Shown: positions 11,280 through 22,132 of the stretch, piece after piece
Position numbering within the stretch: the stretch's first letter is position 1
Layout: the number at the start of each line of letters is the position of its first letter
The notes under the pieces: model-generated
The model's database searches: none
What the model saw: the letters and a program-made list of their open reading frames with translations, nothing else
Told to the model about the DNA's origin: nothing
From: Neoceratodus forsteri
Lineage: Eukaryota; Chordata; Ceratodontiformes; Ceratodontidae
Direction of reading: 5' to 3'
NCBI GenBank assembly: GCA_016271365.2
Contig: CM057453.1
Coordinates: 1,091,319,001-1,091,383,000 of the forward strand
DNA length: 64,000 nucleotides
Program-made: the position numbers and the translations under genes

Positions 11280-13438
11280 GAACTTTGTCAGAAGTCATAG
11301 TAGGAGGAGGGTAGGGAAGATATGGGTTAGGGTGAAAGAGGTGCAGAGTAAGGGGGTTGGGGTAAAAAGGTCAGGATAAGGTGGGAGATTAGTAGTCACA
11401 GCTGCTTACAGAGGTCAGGTGTCAGCAGAGTTCTCTATTAAACAGCCCCAACTTTGGTTCATTGGCAATGTCAGCAGGGAGTTCATTAAGCCAGGATGGA
11501 GCACGGTAGGCAAAGGACCGCAGCGCTTGTGACATCCGGAAGAAATGGACTTGCAGTGATTATCTAGACATGCTTCTCATCTGGTGGGGACTGACTATGT
11601 GTTTAAGAGGTTCTGTAAAGCAGGTGAGGTTAAGCCAAGGCATGTTTTTTTCCCTCAAGGAGACATACCTGGTGGACTACTCGGCCCTGTAGGGTAAGCC
11701 AATCGGTTTGGCCGTAGAGGTCTCATGTGTGGGTAAGTCTGTGGGCACTAAATACAAGTCTGCAGGATTTATATATGGCTACACTTATTTGTTTGAAGGT
11801 AGTGTCGGTGGCTGCCTCATACACCATCAACCCATAGTTAATAATTGAGAGGATGGACCTTTCAACAGTGTGTGATAGGGCCTCTGGGGTCAGGCTATGG
11901 AGGTGCCTATACAGGAGGCCAATTTTGTAGTTAACCGTCTTAACAATATGGTCGATGTGTTGGGCATAGGATAGGGAGCTGTCAAGGGTTACCCTGAGAT
12001 ATTTGAAGGTATAAACTTGTTCAAGGGGAGTTTGCACACTATTTAGAATTGTCAATTGATAGTCCTTGTGTTTATTGTGGGGGGTTGCGAATACCATGAC
12101 TTTTTTTTTTTTATAATTCATTAGTAGCTTGTTTCTAAAGAACCAGTCCTCAGCGGCGTCGAAGTCAGTTTTGGAGGTGTGATTCTAAGTAGCACGGATC
12201 ACGACTTTGAGAGAAAATGATGCCATCGTCAGTGTATAGAATTATATGTTCTGCGCAGACTGGGGGAAGATGGTTGAGAAAAAGGCTGAATAATAGGGGC
12301 CTAGGATCGAACCTTGTGAGACCCCTGTGAGAACCTGCCGACTGTTGGAGAGGGTGTCATCTATTTTTACCTGTTGAGATCGGTTACTATGGTAGCTTTT
12401 AAACCATCCCACAACTTCAAATGAGAGGCCAATGGAGTAGAGCTTATTGAGCAGTATATTGTGGTTAACAGTATCGAAGGCTTTAGTGAGGTTGATGAAT
12501 ATTGCCCCCACTAGCTGGCTGTCTAGAGCCCCATGTAGGAAGCTGGAGTACTCCAGTAGGGCAGTGGTGGTGCTGTGCCCCTTTTGGAATCCATGCTGCT
12601 GGGGGCACTGGAGTTTATGCTTTTCCAGATAGTCAATCAGTTGGTCAGAAAATATTCATTCTAAGGCCTTTGAGAGGGAAGGTAAGATTGATATTAGGTG
12701 GTAATTGGTGTGGAGGACTCTGTCACCATTTTGTTTTCCCTATAAGCACTTTAGCCACCGGAGCCCTGGCAGGTGGCTATGGCCCTCTGAATAGAGGGAC
12801 TTTCTCTCTGGTCCCACCGCTCTGATGCTAGGCAGTCCCCGGTAGTTTCCCCGGGGATTACCCCCAGCGGCAGGGCCAGGAGGAGGTTGGCTTTTCTTTC
12901 CTCCCAGAGACCCAATTCAGAATCCGGGGACCGCTCCCAGGAGTGGCGGACCATCATCGAGCCTGCCAGGCTCATTTTTCCTTTTTCCCCTAGCCCCCCC
13001 TTTCCAATGTAAGGACATCGGATCAAGCCTCCCGACCCATACTGCCCTCCAGCCACCACCAGAGGACAGTCAGTGAGTGGGATGACTAGTCCCCCTCTCC
13101 TCGAAAAAGGAGAGCACTCCTCCAGATGCTCAATCCCTCTCCTCCCCCACTGACCCCCAGCAGCCAGGACTTGTTCCTGAACCCGGGTCACCGGCATGAA
13201 GCAAAGGTGTGGCATCCAGCGCCTCAACCCTCAGTACCACTGAGCCGGCTCTCTGTCACCATTTTTGTGGACTGGGGTGGCTGCCACAGCTTTCCATCTC
13301 TGAGGGAAATGCCCCAGACTGAGGGATACGTTCAATAGTTTAGTTAGTGGCAGTAGTACTTCATCCAGTACTTTTCAGAATAGTAGTAAGCTATCTGTGC
13401 ATTCCATGTTCCACTAGTCCAGCATCCACCATGCCATG
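11280..13438 (-). mobile_element. L2/Rex1-like LINE, interrupted by a SINE
   Basis: On the minus strand, 12511-12242 contains AIFINLTKAFDTVNHNILL and LTGVSQGSILGP, the RT palm motifs of L2/Rex1-type elements. 12121-11723 continues the RT C-terminal region (TFKYLRVTLDSSLSYAQHID, canonical YLGV.LD..L....H). 11530-11430 encodes the C-terminal APSWLNELPADIANEP. The 5' part continues at 13266-13438 beyond a SINE inserted at 12733-13250. The YADD region near 12200 is disrupted. Inactive. Confidence 0.8.
12733..13250 (-). mobile_element. tRNA-derived SINE with 15-bp target-site duplication
   Basis: CTCTGTCACCATTTT flanks the insert exactly, at 12718-12732 and 13251-13265; this length is typical of target-primed reverse transcription. 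The 5' end lies at 13250 on the minus strand, where GGCTCAGTGGTACTGAGG resembles an A box and GGGTTCAGGAAC, about 55 nt later, a B box, so the head is tRNA-like. The body of about 430 bp is GC-rich. A second, shorter copy lies at about 19150-19393. The insert interrupts a minus-strand LINE, so it arrived later. Confidence 0.8.
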
Positions 13439-13439
13439 T

Positions 13440-15391
13440 TATCATTTTTTTCATTCAAATTTTATTAGGCATTTATATTACAGAGAATACATCCACGTAA
13501 AAGAAACATATATACAAGCATATCTCAGTTAACAATAGGATCCATTCTCTGTCTACCCTCCACTAATCCCAAATGTCACCCCACTCCCCTCATCCCCTAT
13601 CCCCCAGCACTACGGGTGGCCACCTGTCATTAATACCTTATTTACCCAGGAGGAACAAACCCTAGCCCTACAAGGAGTATAACGCTTGTAGGGGCCCCAT
13701 ATTTTATTAAACCTTGGTAACTTATTATGAAGAACAGCTATAGTTCTTTCTATTCTGAGATTGGCAAGCAGTTCCTGTAACCATTCTGTGTAAGAAATTT
13801 CGGTGGAATCTTTCCAATGCTTGAGGACCACTTTCTTAAGGGATGCCACAATTAAACTTATATTTTCTGTTTCTCACTGGAATATGTGCAACATCCCCGA
13901 GCAAACATATCTCTGGAGTGAAGAGGTCCTCCAGTCCCAGTAAAGGGTCAACCTTCATTTTAATGGCAGTCCAGAGTGGAACTACCTTAGGGCATTTTCA
14001 AAAAAATATGGAGAAGGTCCCCTTCTCCTTGCTGACATCTGATACATACAGAGGACGACACTAAGCCCAACCTTGCCAGCTTCTGGGCGGAATAGTAGAT
14101 ATTATCTAATAATTTAAATTGCATCAACCTGAGCCAATCTTGAAGAATGTATTTGTGACAGCTATGCCACAGTACTGACCAGTTTAAGGATCCGTCGGGA
14201 AATAATGAGGCCCAAAATGAGGTAGGTGCGAGGTTTTGGGAGTAGGCCCAGTTGAATAACGCGCCGTATAGCTTAGAAACCGCATGTGGCAGGCCAACTA
14301 ATGGGCCTAAAACTGTTTGGAAATCCATCTTTGAAACGGCTATCGGTTCTGGGCCCAGCGCCTTTATTAGAAGATGCCGAAGTTGAAATACTTTAAAGAT
14401 ATCTGTTTGTGGAAGTTGATATTTATCCAAAATTTCTACTGAAGTGAGTAATTGTCCATCTGGTGTGATAACATCGGATAACAGGCACTTGCCCAGTTGA
14501 GAAAGCCAATTAGTATTGAGAGGCTTACTTTCAATTAGGAAGAGGGGATTACCTCTTATGGGTTGAGACAGGTCCCTAGTATGGGTATATATGCATAGCT
14601 GCGAGTGAGCTTTAACTGATATACCTACCGGAGACTTTCTAAGTATTACGGTTAGAGATTTAGGATTAAAGTATAATAGGGCCTTTGGTGAAAGGCCTTG
14701 TTTCTTGATACAGGACAATTCAATCTGTAACCATAGAGGTACATAATTATTTGGGTCTGATGTGACTGAGGGTTGTACCCATCTAAGATATTTATTTACG
14801 TGACTGGCCCAAAAGTATAGCCCGATATGAGGTAATCTCAACCCACCCATTACTTTAGGGGCTGTTAATTTGTGATAGGCCATTCTGGCTTTTTTAAAAT
14901 TCCAAATAAATTTAGCAATTATCCCATGGATTTTCTTAAACCACGAAAGTGGAAGCCAAATATTTAACATGTTCAGAGGATAAAACAATCGAGGAAAAAC
15001 ATTCATTTTAATTAAATTAATTCTCCCCCATAAAGTAAGTGGAAGCGTTGCCCATCTTTTAAGGTCTAATTCAATTGTATGGACCAAAGAAATCTAAGTT
15101 CAACTGTTGAATCCGACCTGGACTCCTTGTAATGGTGAGTCCCAAGTATTTTATAAAATCAGATTTCCAAGATAACCCTAATTCAGTAACCTCATGCTTA
15201 AGAGTTCTATTATTAAGGGGGTATACTACTGTTTTCTCCATATTAAGTTTATAATTAGAGATTTCACTATAATATGCCATGTTACCATAGATACCAACAC
15301 ATATGTAATATATCATATTAATCAGGGGAAGAACTGAACACCACGTGATTACACGCCTTAGACCAACAGCAACAATCCAGGAAAACTGCAA
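13440..15391 (-). mobile_element. Tx1/L1-clade LINE, ORF2 C-terminal part
   Basis: A 366-residue reading frame at 15087-13987 (minus) starts within LKRWATLPLTLWGRINLIKM, continues with PLSWFKKIHGIIAKFIWNFK and GGLRLPHIGLYFWASHVNKY, and has a cysteine-containing C-terminus (CIRCQQGEGDLLHIF). This is the post-RT region typical of Tx1/L1 ORF2. The preceding frame 15391-15071 carries YKLNMEKTVVYPLN and FIKYLGLTITRSPGRIQQLN; a frameshift near 15075 separates the two. The 3' end has a poly(A)-like run (T-run on + at 13446). RT catalytic blocks are missing, so it is 5'-truncated. The unusually long open frame suggests a relatively young copy. Confidence 0.85.
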
Positions 15392-15419
15392 GTCTTTTTT
15401 TTTTTTTTTTTTTTAAAGA

Positions 15420-16612
15420 CTCCAGGGTTACTGTGCATCAAACTGCCAGTCCAGAAAAATTACTCCAGGCTCCAAAGGGGTAACTAGTTCCTTACCCATT
15501 TTACTACTTTGGATTCCACCCCAAAGTTGCTCAATTTCTTTATCAGTCTCCTGTGTAGAACAGGGTTGAAGGCCTTGCTAAAGTCCACATAGGCCATCCA
15601 CTGCCCTCCCCTTATCTATTTCCCGGGTTATACAGTCAAAGAAATCCCCAGATTCGTTTGGCATGACCTCAACCCCACCCCATGAATCCATATTGCCTTT
15701 GATCTTGCAACCCATTAGATTCAAGATACTCTACCAAACTTTTCTTTAAAAGGGTTCCTATTAATTTCCCCACTGCTGATGCAAGACTGACTGACCTATA
15801 GTTGCTAGCCTCCTACCCTTTGCTGAACTTATGCAGAGGAAACAAGTCTGCTCTCCTCTAGCCCTCTGGAACTATGCCTGTTTCCAGTGAGCTGTTGCAT
15901 GAGGCCATCAGTGGGGCACCTAGCACCTCCGAGTTCCTTTAGTACCCTTGGGTTTATCCCATCCTGTCCCACAGCCTTGCCCATTTTCAGAGCTGCAAAT
16001 CCCTTCAGGACCTTTTTCCTCTGAAAATGGACTTGGGTACACCTCCCCACTTTGTTCCTGCTGCTCCTTGGTGGTCTCTCCCCCTCCTCTTGGGAAAAAT
16101 GAGCAGAAGTGCCTGTTCGGATCCTAGCTTTTTCTTGTTAATCTTCTGCGCAGTCTTTCCCCGCTGCTCTACTATCCCTTCCCTCCTCTTGCTTTCCATG
16201 TCTCACTAATGCACCTGAAGTCTTCATGCCCTTTAGCTACCTCTTTGGCTGTCCTCTTCTCTGTATGTACCTTTGCCTCATTGCCTTCCCTGTTTTACTT
16301 GGTATACTTCCCTGTCTTCCTCCCGCTGCATTTCCTTATACCTCCTTGGCCACTTCCCTAGAGAACCATAACAATCTCTCATTTCCTCTTATACTTTTAC
16401 TCACTTTCTTCACACAAAGGTTGGCTGCCTTAACTATGCCCGCCCTTATTTTTCCCCACTGTGCCTCTATCCCTCCCTGGCAATGCCCCTCCATGAGGCA
16501 GTCTCCCATTTCTTTAAAATCCACCCTCTTGAACTCCAAGACCCTTGCCCTCATATGGTTTTGTCTCTGTTCCCATCTCAGTGTTAAACCACACTGTACA
16601 GTGATCTTGGGT
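15420..16612 (-). mobile_element. CR1-like LINE fragment: linker and N-terminal RT
   Basis: On the minus strand, 16050-15829 contains LKMGKAVGQDGINPRVLKEL (the K..G.DGI.P..LK motif at the start of RT), and 15605-15530 contains MAYVDFSKAFNPVLHRRLI (RT motif A with its aspartate). The linker 16600-16060 aligns by eye with 6990-6400 of the copy at 5.7-7.9 kb. The element is cut at about 15420, before the catalytic FADD box, and at 16612. A T-run of about 20 at 15395-15414 precedes it. Confidence 0.75.
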
Positions 16613-16635
16613 GAATTACAGAATTGATTAGATAA

Positions 16636-17880
16636 CAATGAAATAATTACAGTGGCACAAAACCAGCCATGATATGCTGTGTTCGTTGATTTCAGCAAAG
16701 TTTTCGATAAAATTGATAGCAATATATTAAAGAAAAAAATAATGGATATTGTCATACTAAATCATCTCATGGATCTCACAGGCAATGTACACACAGGGAC
16801 ATGGGCCCAAGTTTGTTAATGGTGACCTATTAAAAAAAAACTGAGATCAAAAGAGAAGTAAGCAGGGTTGCCTCCTTCCTCCAACACTATTTAATATGCA
16901 TGCCAATTCCTTGCTCAAATCTCTGAACAATCCAGGCTTTCACAGTCCAAAACTAAAACAGTGTATGTTCTGTTGTCCTTGTCCAAAAGTTCAATAAAGT
17001 ATACTTAAATATAAAATATATGGGAACACTGGTTACAGCATGATTATGATATGGTGTTGCTTTCTGCCTCCCAAATGGCACTAAAAAGGAAATTAACATT
17101 TGGAAATTACGTAAAGAAACTGGAAATTAATAAACACAAAAACAAACCTAGTATTTTTTTTCCCAACAAAAAAGATACTCCCCCTCATTTTGGAAAGGAC
17201 AGCAAAAGTTATAAATAGTAACATATTATAACTATTTAGTAATTAAGTACTTAATAATAACTCAATGAAAATACATTTTGATTGGCTCACTCAAGATTTA
17301 GAGAAGAAAATAGTAGCAGTCTGAAGTTTCTATTACAAATATGGAGGAATGAATCTGTAGAAAATGATAAGCATTATAATGGCCAAACCTGAAGCACATA
17401 TGCTTTACTGGTGCAAAATTCAGGGATACGGGGTAGGGAAAGCATTTGATAAATCTCTCAATAGAATATATAGGAATATGCTGGGCTTGCCAAAATCAAC
17501 CCCCATTTTTGTAGTCTTGGCATAGCTTGGAGTTTGGCAATTACACGTATTAAAATACTTGTTTAAAGTTTTAGAATCCCCATATATCTGTTGGGTCAAT
17601 TTGGCATGACAGGAAATGATTAGTAATAAAAGAAAGGTTACATTCTACCCCGGATTTCATCAATAACCAGCTAAACAATTTGGGTCTAGCTTATTTATTC
17701 TTCTTCCTTAAATTGGAGCTGCTCAGTTACAGTATTGCAGAAATAGAACACAGAACTGATGACATCTACAAGCAACAAGAATGATCAAAAATAAGAACAC
17801 AGAAAGCTCACAAATGGCTTGCATCAAATAAAAAAAAGATGTAAAACCTGAATCGTATTTGAAAATTTTACATAACACTT
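16636..17880 (+). mobile_element. Degenerate non-LTR RT (second family)
   Basis: 16670-16720 reads AVFVDFSKVFDKID (RT motif A). After a frameshift, 16862-16920 resembles G.KQGCLL.PTLFN. 17040-17075 reads QHDYDMVLLSA where YADDMVLLS is expected, so one catalytic aspartate is lost. 17390-17490 reads AFDKSLNRIYRNMLGLPKST, a typical post-RT segment. The composition is AT-rich and the copy is full of stops. The clade is not certain; the GxKQGCPLSP pattern differs from the SGVPQGSVLGP of its neighbours. Confidence 0.65.
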
Positions 17881-17961
17881 CAGACAGAATAATTATAACA
17901 ATATTTAGATTCGAAGTATATAAATGTAATTTCAGTAAAATATGATATTAACAAAATAAAA

Positions 17962-18361
17962 TATTTATTTTTAGCATTCTGCAATTGTGGCCATAATATG
18001 ACAATTTGTATCATATAAATATTATATGCCCTTTTATGAAATTCAGTGAAATGTTTACTTGGTATTTTTAGCATTCTGTAATTTTGACCATAATATGATA
18101 ATCTGTATCATATAAGTATTATATGCCCATTTATGAAATTCAGTGGAATGTTTACTTGGTATTTTTAGCATTCTGCAACTGTGGCCATAATATGACAAAT
18201 AATCTGTATCACACAAGTATTATATGTCCCTTTTATGAAATTCAGTTGAATGTTTGCTTGGTATTTTCAGCATTCTGCAATTGTGGACATATGATAGATG
18301 ATCTGTGTCATATAAGTATTATATGTCCCTTTTATGAAATTCAGTGGACTGTTTACTTGGA
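17962..18361. repeat. Minisatellite, ~97-101-bp unit, four copies plus a partial
   Basis: TTAGCATTCTGCAA-TGTGG recurs at 17971, 18068, 18165 and 18266 (periods 97, 97 and 101), each followed by CATAATATGA, GTATCATATAA and TATGAAATTCAGTG. A last partial copy ends at TTTACTTGG near 18360. An 81-aa ORF across it is a by-product of the repetition (FYEIQW... repeated). Confidence 0.9.
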
Positions 18362-18471
18362 TAATTGACTAGAAAGTCTGTACGAACCTAAGCACAAATT
18401 ACTGAAAAGATAATTCACCTCTAATAATCCACACACAGTAAACTAGGGTTTTCTCAAATCGCTTCCCAGAT

Positions 18472-18587
18472 CATTTAAGCAATATACTGCAAGAGGGTGT
18501 GGGTGATGCCAGGATTTACCCACACCAGGCATGGGTAAATGCTCACATCACCCACACCCTTGAGAGACATATTGTGATTACACAATG
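18472..18587 (+). repeat. Compound palindrome copy 1 (second hairpin only)
   Basis: The left arm AAGCAATATACTGCAAGA-GGGTGTGGGTGATG pairs with the right arm CATCACCCACACCCTTGAGAGACATATTGTGATTACACAATG. Between them, TTTACCCA and TGGGTAAA form an inner stem. The GC-rich tip is lost. The 3' flank (CTCCCCTTGTTTGTGGTGG, then an A-run) resembles the flank of the copy ending at 22722. Member of the family described at 20739-21012. Confidence 0.85.
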
Positions 18588-19149
18588 CTCCCCTTGTTTG
18601 TGGTGGAAAAAAAATAATTATATTTTTCATTTTTTATTATTTGTATTGATTTTATTGGTCTGTTATGCCCTTGTTGCTAGGGAGACTGTGCCCTAGCTTC
18701 CTTATTTCTATGGACTTGTTAAGGGAATGAGACATTTTTCTCCTACATGTCCCAGTCATGTTATTCATTTCTGTGTGCCTGTGAGTGGAGAATGGCAACC
18801 CGTCCTTCTGTGCCCTTATCTGCCCCACGCTGAAAACTGCACACTAGTGGAGGTTCCATGTGTCCCTGAAGGTAGAGACGGCAAATGTACACCCCTTCAC
18901 CATGCCTGTTTAGTTCAAGATATATTTTAAAAGTTGGAGGAATTCTGAACTATGGAAACTTTTTTTTTTTTTCTTTTTTTATACTTAGCCTGGTGCTCCA
19001 TTACCCCTCCTGCCTTACAGCAGTGGGGGAGACATGGTATTTGTATTTTTCTCCAAGTAATTCCCTGGATCTTGGAATGCGGTCGCACATATGCCTAAAG
19101 GCGTGCATATGCCCACGGCTCCAGTGGCGGTCCCATCCGCCCTCCTGGC
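18588..19149. other. Unassigned sequence
   Basis: AT-rich at first with T-runs (18960-18980), then more GC-rich. No gene or element recognised. The first 40 bases resemble the 3' flank of another palindrome copy at 22723. Confidence 0.3.
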
Positions 19150-19393
19150 CTAGTGCCTAGGTTCCCCCTGGCCTGGCCCTGCCACCTAGCCTCCACTGGG
19201 TGGCACCCAAGAGTCAGGGAAACCTCATGTCCCTCATTGGAGAAGAGAGCTGCCTAGCAGCTGCTCAATCCTTGCTCCTCGCCCTCCCCAACGGCCAATC
19301 CCTGGTGGCCCGAGCTCGCTCCCAACCCTGGGTCACGGCATGGCACAAGGTGTGGCGTCCAGTGCCTCAATCCTCAGTGCCACAGGGCAGGCT
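19150..19393 (-). mobile_element. tRNA-derived SINE, second (truncated) copy
   Basis: On the minus strand from 19393, GGCACTGAGGATTGAGGCACTGG-CGCC-CACCTTG and CCGTGACCCAGGGTTGGGAG parallel the head of the SINE at 12733-13250 (GGTACTGAGGGTTGAGGCGC..., GGTGACCCGGGTTCAGG). Box-like elements are degenerate. The 3' boundary is uncertain and no target duplication was found. Confidence 0.6.
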
Positions 19394-19639
19394 GAAACTT
19401 GTTTTTATTGAAAAAGGAGGGTTAAAAGTTGTAAAACTCACTGTCGAAAAGTCAAACCCAGATAACAGGCATGCACTATTGCATAAGTCAGAGGATATGC
19501 ATAGCTGCATGCACAGTCTCACGGTGCCACTTTTCAACCGAGGGGTGTTAGCACAAGTCTTATATTTTGATTAAAACCACTTTCTCTAGTACAGAATTTC
19601 TCCATCTCTTAATATATATCTTTATATTTCTTTCTTGTA

Positions 19640-19880
19640 AATATCGACTTTGCTGATGGAAACTCCCATATATTTTGTATACTGTTTTCTTCTATGTTTT
19701 GATACTGTTATTCTCCTTGTACATTGTATTTACTACATGTTCCATTCTGTTCTATGGATTCTTTGTAAACACTGTGAATGTATAATGACTATGTATTCTG
19801 TCCAGGTCCATCTCGTAAATGAGCACTGCCGAATGGTGTTTGCCTGGTTAAATAAAGATTTTGACTGATTGATCTAAACG
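19640..19880 (+). mobile_element. LINE 3' untranslated tail (L2-like)
   Basis: The stretch ends with TTGCCTGGTTAAATAAAGATTTT followed by short GATT repeats. The CTGGTTAAATAAA ending is the same type seen at the SINE end (22315) and the L2-like end (42640). No coding sequence remains. Confidence 0.45.
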
Positions 19881-20738
19881 AACATACTAGGAGACATGCA
19901 CGGACTGCTGTTGCTCCATCGCTCAGGGAAAAACCGGGGTAACGGACCAGTTCAGACATTAAAAAAAAAGGTTTAGAGCTGAGCCAGGTTAAGTAGTTAC
20001 GGAGAGAGAGAAGTGAAATATGCTATCACTTGGCAATGTTTTCCTCCCCTAAAAAGGAAAATACAAACATTGGTAGCACTCTTCTTTGAGCAACACACAC
20101 ACTGTAACTGTTGTGGTATTGTTTTAGTTTACTAATTCAAGCAAAAAAAAAAATACAGTGCAACATTAACTGATAGGTGTTTTTCACAGCAAAAAACAGC
20201 CTATGGAACAGTCTTACTTTGTCACGCTCTTCTGTTTTGGCTTTCCATTTTGCCTTTGATGAACTCTCATGAAACAAGCTCAGATTTTCGCTCATTTGCC
20301 TACTCCATGTTTCTTGCTGCAGTGTGGCAGACCTTTACTTAATTGGATAACTTTGGTTTTGTTTTACTTGGTGCTGCTATTCCATCCATCGCTATGGCTC
20401 CATCTTGCAGCATGACAGGTTGCACACATGGAGAGTCCATGAAAACTTGCTGACGTTTCTGACGCCTGCAAGGCTTTCCTCAGAGCTGAATGAGGTAGCT
20501 GATTAAAGCATCAAAAGGTATTAGGTGGTGAAACCTCAGTAAGTGACACTACAAGTCTTATTCTTTTCTAAGTGAAATATTTTGTTTTGGTCCCGATTTG
20601 CATTTTGTGCCTATTGTGTGAGGTTTTTATTGTGAGTATTGCACTTTGTGGTTTCACGGTTCACAGTGGAGTGGACGGCTATGCGGCAGCTTGGCTCGCT
20701 TGAAGTTGGCATCGGAGTGATATGTTTAAAGGTGGGGG
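19881..20738. other. Unassigned sequence
   Basis: No gene or repeat recognised. It forms the 5' flank of the first complete compound palindrome. Confidence 0.3.
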
Positions 20739-21012
20739 ATTGGCTGGCTGGCACTTCTTCCCATGGGGTGATAGTATGATTTATACACTGTAAATTGTGC
20801 CAGCCAGCCAACCAATTAGAAATCAGTATTTTCATGCCCACTGTATAATTAAGCAATATACTCCAAGTGGCTGCGAGTGATGGCAGGATTTACTATTGCC
20901 AGGTGTGGTGGTTTGCTCACAAGGCCGCTGGCTGAGTGAGAAAATCACACAAGACGTGGATAAATCCTGCCATCACCCACAGCCACTCAGGGTATATTGT
21001 GATTATACAATG
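20739..21012 (+). repeat. Compound palindrome copy 2 (complete: hairpin 1, CCAAT/TATAAT, hairpin 2)
   Basis: Hairpin 1 (20739-20816) has stem TTGGCTGGCTGGCAC / GTGCCAGCCAGCCAA and an inner ATTTATACACTGTAAAT palindrome. CCAAT lies at 20812-20816 and TATAAT at 20844-20849, 27 bp apart. Hairpin 2 (20840-21012) runs from CACTGTATAAT to ATTATACAATG; its arms share GAGTGGCTG-G-GTGATGGCAGG on both sides. The tip is CTCACAAGGCCGCTGGCTGAGTGAG, itself a short stem. About 274 bp in total. No ORF. It resembles a non-autonomous foldback DNA element in form, but I recognise no transposase family from its ends. Confidence 0.85.
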
Positions 21013-21088
21013 TAGAAAAGTAAGAGAGAGAAGTTTTTATTTTTCTATTTTGAGTATGGCGGCTGGCAGGTTTGAAGTCTGGTGCCAT

Positions 21089-21192
21089 GATTGGCTGGCA
21101 CGTGTTCCTATGAGGTGATGGCAGGATTTACACGTTGTAAATCGTGCCAGCCAGCCAATCAGGAACCAGTATTTTCTTGCCCGCTGTATAAT
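21089..21192 (+). repeat. Compound palindrome copy 3 (hairpin 1 and TATAAT only)
   Basis: GATTGGCTGGCACG at 21089 pairs with CGTGCCAGCCAGCCAATC ending at 21160. Inside is GATTTACACGTTGTAAATC, a near-perfect inner palindrome. CCAAT lies at 21155-21159 and TATAAT at 21187-21192, 27 bp apart. Hairpin 2 is missing. Upstream ATGGCGGCTGG at 21057 resembles a YY1 site. Confidence 0.8.
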
Positions 21193-21700
21193 ATACGAAG
21201 ACTGTCAGACAGCAAGGGATAGGCAGTTTATTCATTTTTTCAGTCAACTCTCATTTCCATAGGGATTATAGATTGGCTCACATAGTACCGGTAATACAGG
21301 AACAGAAAGGACTCTAGGTCTATCATGCAGGGTGAAAAAAATAAAGAAAGAAAGAAAGTATTTTAATTTCTGTGCAAACATGTACCACTTTACATGGATG
21401 ATACAGGGCTCCCATACCCATTCTACTATGAAGAGTATCAAATGGAACAGCTGAACCGCACAAGCTGTGCCGGGACCAGCCAGTCCGGTATTTACCATTT
21501 TACGTGCAATCTGGCAGACCAGATTTTAGCAAGTCCCTCCACACACTGGTTATCAACGCTTCAGCTCTTGCCTATTGTGTCCCCAGGTCCATTTTCTCCT
21601 CCAGAGCAACAAAAGGAACCCAGTCCCACACAACTTGAATGCCACATTACAGCATTGAAACTAGGTGTAGTTGTTCTGCAGAAAGACTTAGCTGAAACAA
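21193..21700. other. Unassigned spacer between palindrome copies
   Basis: It contains a purine-rich AAAGAAAGAAAG run near 21340 and a 162-aa ORF (21394-21882) with no recognisable motif, half of which lies in the palindrome that follows. I see nothing else. Confidence 0.35.
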
Positions 21701-21870
21701 GATTTAAGCAATTTACCATGACCAGGGTGTGGGTTACTCTACGATTTACAATGCCTGGTGTGTTGTTTGGTCATGAGGCCGAAAGGCCAAGTGACCAAAA
21801 CACATCAGGCATTGTAAATCGAGCATTGACCCACACCTTGGTCAGCGGTAAATTCTCATATTATACAATG
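21701..21870 (+). repeat. Compound palindrome copy 4 (second hairpin)
   Basis: The left arm AAGCAATTTACC...GGTGTGGGT...CGATTTACAATGCCTG matches the reverse complement of the right arm almost base for base through 45 positions, ending at ATTATACAATG (21870). The tip is GGTCATGAGGCCGAAAGGCC, then AAGTGACC. The stem core (ACGATTTACAATGCC) differs from that of copy 2 (GATGGCAGGATTTA), yet pairs within the copy. Confidence 0.88.
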
Positions 21871-21989
21871 GCTAGTAATTAACAGATTTTTTCCACATTA
21901 AATTGATTTTTTAATAATTTTCTGTAGTATATCCTTCCTCTGTATATAAAATAGTACCGCTACTAGGTGAAAATACAGAGACACACACA

Positions 21990-22032
21990 CACTAATATAT
22001 AGATACTGACACACACACACACACACACAGTT
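21990..22032. repeat. CA microsatellite
   Basis: ACACACAC runs at 21982-21991 and 22012-22030, interrupted by an AT-rich stretch. Confidence 0.8.
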
Positions 22033-22132
22033 CGGCAGTGTTTTGTTTGTGCTCGATGTGGGTTTTAGCAGGTGCAGGTGTTTTTGTTATTTGTGTTAGT
22101 GTTCTGGTGGTTGTTTAGTAAGGATTGAACAA

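Noticed and set aside
17962..18361. Regular repeats considered as a CRISPR array
   Set aside because: Units are contiguous without unique spacers, about 97 bp long, and the DNA is vertebrate.
18123..18368. An 81-codon ORF with internal repeats (FYEIQW...)
   Set aside because: It is an open frame through a ~97-bp minisatellite; period 97 is not a multiple of three, and no start or splice context is present.
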